Source: Rickettsiales bacterium UBA2645
GTDB lineage: Bacteria > Pseudomonadota > Alphaproteobacteria > Rickettsiales > UBA1997
Assembly: GCA_002359655.1 (NCBI GenBank)
Contig: DENL01000002.1
Span: 1 to 10,993 of the forward strand
Direction of reading: 5' to 3'
Length of the DNA stretch: 10,993 bases
Shown: in pieces, positions 7,664-10,993 of the stretch
Numbering within the stretch: the stretch's first letter is position 1
Layout of the letters: each line of letters opens with the position of its first letter
Translations under genes and position numbers: made by a program
Notes under the pieces: generated by a model
Told to the model about the DNA's origin: nothing
Seen by the model: the letters and a program-made list of their open reading frames with translations, nothing else
Databases searched by the model: none

Positions 7664-8560
7664 ATGACTTGGATTATTTTCACAATTGCTGCGACAATTT
7701 TGCAAACATTTCGCAACCTTGAGCAAAAAATATTGAATAAAAAACTCGACGCGCTGACTGTTTCGTGGTCGCGATTTATTCTGCCACTTCCTTTGGCAAT
7801 CTTTGGTGTATTTTATACTCATTCAGAAGCTAGCATTTGGTTTATCTTTCACTGTCTTGTCGCGGCTCTTTTTCAAATTGGTGGAAATTTCTTTTTGCTG
7901 CGCACAATTCATTCAAAAAATTTTGGTGTTGGCATTGCTTTTTACAAAACCGAAGTTTTGCAATCACTACTTTTTGGTATTATATTTTTTGGTCAGCAAG
8001 TTTCGATGATTGGAGTTGTAGCAATTATTTTCACAACAATTGGTATGATTTTGATGTCGAATTTTTCTTTCAATAGTGGTGTAAAAAACTTTTTTAACTC
8101 AATTGATAAAACTGCTTTATTTGGCGCTTTATCGGGATCATGTTTTTCTGTTTCGTCTTTTAGCATAAAATTTGCCTCTGAACAATTTACACCTCTTGGA
8201 TATAGTTATTTCGCTGCTGCAGTAATTGTTCTATTGTGGGTAATTCTTTTACAAAATTTTATTTTTGTGGCAATAAAATCACTACAAAGTCGTTTAGTTC
8301 ATGATTTAAAAAGTTTATTTAGGGCAGAAAATAAAATGTCTTTTGTCAAAACTGGTTGTTTGAGTTTTGCTGGATCAATTTGTTGGTTCAGTGCTTATGC
8401 AATTGGTAATGTAATTTATGTAAAAGCAGTAGGTCAGCTTGAGTTGGTTATTGCAGTTGCAGTTTCTTATCTCCATTTAAAAGAAAAACACCGCATAATA
8501 GAACTAGTCGGAATCGTTTTTACTTCAGTTGGAATTTTAACACTGATTTTATTTCACTAA
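7664..8560 (+). CDS. EamA/DMT-superfamily membrane transporter
   Basis: Inner-membrane protein of the drug/metabolite transporter superfamily, with the usual two tandem five-helix halves. The ten hydrophobic segments begin at the N-terminus (MTWIIFTIAATILQTF) and end with VGIVFTSVGILTLILFH. The first half closes with the TTIGMILMS segment (about 124-132). The pattern of helices 3-5, with Gly-rich segments and a Lys95 in the YKTEVLQSLLFG stretch, fits EamA. A charged cytoplasmic or periplasmic loop (about 203-230) interrupts the second half. Length 298 aa is normal. Known members export amino acids, metabolites or drugs, but the substrate here cannot be deduced. The osmC-like gene follows with a 17-nt gap, suggesting co-transcription. 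Confidence 0.82.
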   Translation: MTWIIFTIAATILQTFRNLEQKILNKKLDALTVSWSRFILPLPLAIFGVFYTHSEASIWFIFHCLVAALFQIGGNFFLLRTIHSKNFGVGIAFYKTEVLQSLLFGIIFFGQQVSMIGVVAIIFTTIGMILMSNFSFNSGVKNFFNSIDKTALFGALSGSCFSVSSFSIKFASEQFTPLGYSYFAAAVIVLLWVILLQNFIFVAIKSLQSRLVHDLKSLFRAENKMSFVKTGCLSFAGSICWFSAYAIGNVIYVKAVGQLELVIAVAVSYLHLKEKHRIIELVGIVFTSVGILTLILFH

Positions 8561-8577
8561 CTAAACTTTTGAAGAAA

Positions 8578-8988
8578 ATGTCGATCACAATTAAAACGAA
8601 ATATCTTGGTCAACTGCGCACCGAGTCAGTTCATTTAAAGTCTGGAAATACTCTGATTACCGATGCGCCAATTGATAATAACGGCAAAGGTGAAGCTTTC
8701 TCGCCAACTGATTTGTTGGCCACTTCACTTGCTGCTTGCATGTTGACGATTATGGGAATTGTTGCTGAAAAAAATTCTTTAAATATCAAAGGTGTTGCTT
8801 GCGATGTGACTAAAATTATGTCAGCAACTGGACCTCGCAAAGTTGTAGAAATCGTCATCGAATTTAATTTCGCGAAAAATAATTTTGACGAAAAACAAAA
8901 ACAAATATTGCGTGATGCGGCTTACTCTTGTCCAGTTGCGCTTAGTTTAGCTGCGGATTTGAAAAAAACTGTGACTTTTAATTTTTAA
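8578..8988 (+). CDS. OsmC/Ohr-family thiol peroxidase-like protein
   Basis: Small cytoplasmic protein of the OsmC/Ohr family, whose characterised members reduce organic hydroperoxides using two cysteines. From the ATG at 8578 it is 136 aa. Cys54 lies in SPTDLLATSLAACMLTIM and Cys118 in AYSCPVALSL, the two conserved positions. The N-terminal GNTLITDAP and the acidic Glu in GEAFSPTDLL also match the YhfA/OsmC-like subgroup. A TTG at 8569 would add MKK in frame; I prefer the ATG because it fits the family start and leaves 17 nt after the EamA stop. No strong Shine-Dalgarno. It is probably in one transcript with the EamA gene. The substrate is unknown, and many OsmC-like proteins of this short type have no demonstrated activity. 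Confidence 0.87.
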   Translation: MSITIKTKYLGQLRTESVHLKSGNTLITDAPIDNNGKGEAFSPTDLLATSLAACMLTIMGIVAEKNSLNIKGVACDVTKIMSATGPRKVVEIVIEFNFAKNNFDEKQKQILRDAAYSCPVALSLAADLKKTVTFNF

Positions 8989-9049
8989 GCTGTTTCAAAA
9001 ATCGATCAGACTAAAATTCTAAATTAAAATCTCCGCTCAAAACTTGGCT

Positions 9050-9077
9050 TTGAATTGGCTTTGCTTTTCGATATTTC
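9050..9077 (+). promoter_or_regulatory. Candidate sigma-70-like promoter for the outer-membrane protein gene
   Basis: TTGAAT (9050-9055) and TATTTC (9072-9077) are separated by 16 nt and lie 34 nt before the ATG at 9112, in a 123-nt gap. Both boxes deviate from consensus. The -35 box overlaps a direct repeat TTGGCTTTG (9044-9052 and 9055-9063) with 11-nt period. The rest of the gap (8989-9043) shows no convincing terminator after the osmC-like gene. Confidence 0.3.
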
Positions 9078-9111
9078 TACTTTTAATGAACAATAATTTT
9101 CGAAGAATTAT

Positions 9112-9735
9112 ATGAAAAAATTATCCGCAATTTTTTGCACTGCTTTGATATTCTCAAACGCTGCTAATGCCACAGGATTCTATGTTGGAGCAGATGCTTT
9201 GGTTGCTGACGCCAACCATAAAGCCAAAAATATTTCTACAACTTCTGGTCCAAAAAATAACGACAAGCAAGGAGATACAAAATTAAATTATGGAGTTAAT
9301 GCTGGCTTTAGAATTGACCTTTTAAATTTATACGGTTCGGCAGAATTATTTTACGATAATCTGCAAACTTCAGCGAGAAATTTTCAATCATCTGCAGAAC
9401 AAATAAGCTCTGATGGAAGTAGTACTGAACTCAAAAACCGCTACGGCGCCAAAGCCAATTTAGGTTTTGCAATTCTGCCAAGAATCACTCCTTTTATAAC
9501 TTACGGTCTGACTAATGTGAATTATAGCAGCAATGTTTTTTCATCAAATCAATCAATCAGCAAAAGTAAATTAACGCCGCTTTATGGAGCTGGATTGATA
9601 CTTGATTTACCTTTTGGAGTTTCTCTAAAAGCTTCTTACGATTATCAACAATTCAATATTCGTTACGCTGAATCTGGCTCTAAAATCAAAACTAATTTAG
9701 GCGTGGCAAAGCTTGGCGTTATTTACAATTTCTAA
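9112..9735 (+). CDS. Small outer-membrane beta-barrel protein
   Basis: Predicted eight-stranded outer-membrane barrel of the OmpA/OmpX or opacity-protein type. A signal peptide (MKKLSAIFCTALIFSNAANA, cleavage after Ala20) is followed by TGFYVGADAL, a typical first strand. Alternating aromatic/Gly strands are visible near residues 22-31, 58-69, 71-82, 110-121, 124-138, 154-166, 168-181 and 194-207. The chain ends in VIYNF with a C-terminal Phe, the recognition signal for barrel assembly. The loops are polar and Ser/Asn-rich, longest at about 33-57 and 83-109. No C-terminal peptidoglycan-binding domain. The SPFH gene begins 18 nt after the stop, so the two may be co-transcribed. Role could be structural, adhesive or immune-interacting; the sequence does not decide. 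Confidence 0.82.
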   Translation: MKKLSAIFCTALIFSNAANATGFYVGADALVADANHKAKNISTTSGPKNNDKQGDTKLNYGVNAGFRIDLLNLYGSAELFYDNLQTSARNFQSSAEQISSDGSSTELKNRYGAKANLGFAILPRITPFITYGLTNVNYSSNVFSSNQSISKSKLTPLYGAGLILDLPFGVSLKASYDYQQFNIRYAESGSKIKTNLGVAKLGVIYNF

Positions 9736-9753
9736 TAACTTAATACTAAATTT

Positions 9754-10650
9754 ATGGACTTCGCGATGATAATTCTGGGCATTTTAGCAATTGCCTTTTT
9801 TAGTTTATTTACTGTTGGTCAACAAAGCGCTGCTGTTGTGCAAAGATTCGGCAAGTTTGTGCGCATCGCAAATCCGGGACTTAATATTTTAATTCCCTTT
9901 GTTGAAAAAGTTGTTGGCGTAGTAAATCTGCGCGTTGACCAACTTGATGTGAAAGTTGAAACTAAAACAGAAGATAACGTCTTTTTACATGTGCTTGTTT
10001 CGGTACAGTTTTGTGTTCAGCCGGACAGGGTTTATGAAGCCTTCTACAAACTGCAAGACCCAGCGCGCCAAATTACTTCCTTCGTTTTTGATGTTGTCAG
10101 AGCAAAAGTTCCTAAAATCAAACTTGATGATGTTTTTGAAAAGAAAGACGAAATCGCCATCGCTGTAAAGGAAGAATTAGAAGAAGTTATGAGCGACTTT
10201 GGCTACGGCATTATTAAAACTCTGGTCACCGATATTGATCCTGACAAAAAAGTGAAAGAATCAATGAACGAAATCAATGCCGCGCAAAGAATGAGAGTTG
10301 CCGCTAGCGAAAAAGGTGAGGCCGATAGAATTTTAAAAGTAAAAGCCGCCGAAGCCGAAGCCCAAAGCAAAGCCTTGCAAGGCAAAGGTATGGCAGATCA
10401 ACGCAAAGCAATTATTCTTGGTTTGAAAGAATCAGTTGCCGATTTTAAAGAATCTCTACCAGGCACAACAGAACAAGATGTTTTGAATTTGGTTTTAATG
10501 ACACAATATTTCGACACCATCAAAGATTTAGGAGCGTCTTCAAATAATAATACAATCATGATTCCGCATTCACCAAGCTCGGTTGCTGATATTATGCAGC
10601 AAATCACCAATGCAATTGTCACGGCAAATCAAGTTAACAGAAAATCTTAG
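9754..10650 (+). CDS. SPFH/band-7 membrane protein, HIR-like
   Basis: Stomatin/prohibitin/flotillin/HflK-C family protein, which forms membrane-anchored oligomeric assemblies linked to membrane microdomains and protease control. One N-terminal TM (about 4-21) is followed by VGQQSAAVVQRFGKFVRIANPG, the band-7 start, and the SPFH domain to about residue 175. A helical Ala/Glu/Lys-rich segment (about 175-225) likely forms a coiled coil. The stretches VRAKVPKIKLDDVFEKKDEI, MNEINAAQRMRVAASEKGEA and PGTTEQDVLNLVLMTQYFDT (each about 20 residues) closely recall plant hypersensitive-induced-reaction (HIR) proteins, including the C-terminal IPHSPSSV end. Length of 298 aa also matches HIR. No NfeD or FtsH partner gene is adjacent. 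It follows the barrel protein after 18 nt. Start ATG has no Shine-Dalgarno; Met5 is an alternative. Confidence 0.88.
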   Translation: MDFAMIILGILAIAFFSLFTVGQQSAAVVQRFGKFVRIANPGLNILIPFVEKVVGVVNLRVDQLDVKVETKTEDNVFLHVLVSVQFCVQPDRVYEAFYKLQDPARQITSFVFDVVRAKVPKIKLDDVFEKKDEIAIAVKEELEEVMSDFGYGIIKTLVTDIDPDKKVKESMNEINAAQRMRVAASEKGEADRILKVKAAEAEAQSKALQGKGMADQRKAIILGLKESVADFKESLPGTTEQDVLNLVLMTQYFDTIKDLGASSNNNTIMIPHSPSSVADIMQQITNAIVTANQVNRKS

Positions 10651-10674
10651 CCATAGTTTTGAGGTAGAATTTAT

Positions 10675-10767
10675 TTGAAGATTTTCTTGGCAACTTTCTT
10701 GCAATTAAAATTATCGCAAATAATTTGCGCCGCCTTGTTTGGAGCTCAGGCCTCAGATATTTATTAG
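10675..10767 (+). CDS. Possible 30-aa signal-peptide-like small ORF (TTG start)
   Basis: A TTG at 10675, 9 nt after GAGGT (10661-10665), opens a 30-codon frame ending with TAG at 10765-10767. It reads MKIFLATFLQL...AALFGAQASDIY, with a Lys near the start, a mostly hydrophobic middle and AQA|SD resembling a signal-peptidase site. It could be a small secreted peptide, the remnant of a gene for an exported protein cut short by the stop, or chance. There is no homologue I recognise. Confidence 0.2.
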   Translation: MKIFLATFLQLKLSQIICAALFGAQASDIY

Positions 10768-10869
10768 TGTTACGTTTTTTAAATGTTTTCCTTTGGCGCA
10801 AAGTCAGCTTTCCAATTTTAAGGATGGCGGCCTCTAGTACAAAAGTAGATGTTTTTTATGGATTAGTTT

Positions 10870-10884
10870 CCTCTGTTGCAGAGG
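10870..10884. other. Perfect short hairpin between the tRNA-proximal direct repeats
   Basis: CCTCTG (10870-10875) and CAGAGG (10879-10884) form a perfect 6-bp stem with loop TTG. It sits exactly between the two direct-repeat copies and 16 nt before the tRNA. It is followed by an interrupted T-rich run (10891-10899), so it could be a weak terminator for transcripts reaching from the SPFH gene, or a dyad for a DNA-binding protein. Confidence 0.35.
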
Positions 10885-10900
10885 CAGATGTTTATTTTAT

Positions 10901-10990
10901 GGATGGGTGGCCGAGTGGTTTAAGGCAGCAGTCTTGAAAACTGCCGTGCGTTCATGCGTACCGTGAGTTCGAATCTCACCCCATCCGCCA
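10901..10990 (+). tRNA. tRNA-Ser(UGA)
   Basis: Class II tRNA with full cloverleaf. The acceptor GGATGGG (10901-10907) pairs with CCCATCC (10980-10986). The D-stem is GCC/GGC. The anticodon stem GCAGT/ACTGC encloses loop CTTGAAA with anticodon TGA at 10935-10937, which reads UCA and related Ser codons. A long variable arm (about 10945-10962) and T-arm GTGAG-TTCGAAT-CTCAC (10963-10979) follow. G at 10987 is the discriminator base expected for Ser, and CCA (10988-10990) is encoded in the genome. UGA here is the anticodon and does not suggest stop-codon recoding. Confidence 0.97.
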
Positions 10991-10993
10991 GTA

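Larger units (their letters stand above)
10651..10900 (+). other. Gene-poor region with short repeats before tRNA-Ser
   Basis: No convincing full gene is seen. The stretch contains an 8-bp inverted pair TTTGCGCC (10724-10731) and GGCGCAAA (10795-10802), a second inverted pair GCCGCC (10729-10734) and GGCGGC (10826-10831), and an imperfect direct repeat AGATGTTT...TATGGAT at 10847-10863 and 10886-10904. The paired arms are nested in the right order to fold together, so a structured leader RNA or small RNA is possible, but no known RNA family is recognised. A promoter for the tRNA must lie here; none stands out. Confidence 0.35.

Noticed and set aside
10725..10937. Plus-strand open frame from TTG, about 70 codons
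   Set aside because: It runs through the start of tRNA-Ser and has no ribosome site; the open frame is partly produced by the direct repeat.
10935..10937. UGA in the anticodon as a hint of stop-codon recoding
   Set aside because: The anticodon UGA pairs with the Ser codon UCA. Genes here use TGG for Trp and no in-frame TGA is needed.
1..10993. CRISPR array, insertion sequence or prophage
   Set aside because: No regularly spaced repeats, transposase, integrase or phage structural genes are visible on either strand.

Overview
The window reads as ordinary chromosomal DNA of an AT-rich Gram-negative bacterium. The evidence is a complete tripartite efflux operon with an outer-membrane channel, several proteins with Sec-type signal peptides, and an outer-membrane beta-barrel protein ending in phenylalanine. 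TGG encodes tryptophan, and a tRNA-Ser(UGA) carries a genome-encoded CCA, so the standard genetic code fits. The gene families are compatible with an AT-rich proteobacterium, possibly host-associated, but nothing seen here fixes the genus. Most starts lack a strong Shine-Dalgarno sequence and have A/T-rich leaders.

Layout. Positions 33-107 hold a compact compound inverted-repeat element with a terminator-like hairpin that touches the macB stop codon. A minus-strand operon (4323 down to 106) encodes a TolC-like channel, a MacA-like periplasmic adaptor and a MacB-like ABC ATPase/permease, with an 8-nt overlap and a 5-nt gap between genes. Divergent from it at 4468-5268 is a membrane-anchored alpha/beta hydrolase. 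A strong bidirectional terminator (5294-5333) separates it from two minus-strand genes for exported papain-fold enzymes: a phytochelatin-synthase-like protein (5336-6193) and a transglutaminase-like protein (6285-7625). Only 38 nt away, and divergent, are an EamA/DMT membrane transporter (7664-8560) and an OsmC-family thiol protein (8578-8988). These are followed by an outer-membrane beta-barrel protein (9112-9735) and a HIR-type SPFH/band-7 membrane protein (9754-10650). A gene-poor 250-nt stretch with short repeats then leads to tRNA-Ser(UGA) at 10901-10990.

How the genes may work together. The TolC-MacA-MacB set should form one inner-to-outer-membrane export machine; its adaptor has an unusually short helical hairpin. 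The central region groups two exported cysteine enzymes with intact Cys-His-Asp triads beside a small-molecule transporter and an OsmC-type thiol peroxidase. A shared role in thiol, metal or envelope stress is a reasonable hypothesis but rests only on proximity and family knowledge. No CRISPR array, insertion sequence, prophage or clearly new multi-gene system is visible. The points most worth following are the exported phytochelatin-synthase homologue, its pairing with the transglutaminase, the short-hairpin adaptor, the plant-HIR-like SPFH protein and the palindromic element at the left edge.
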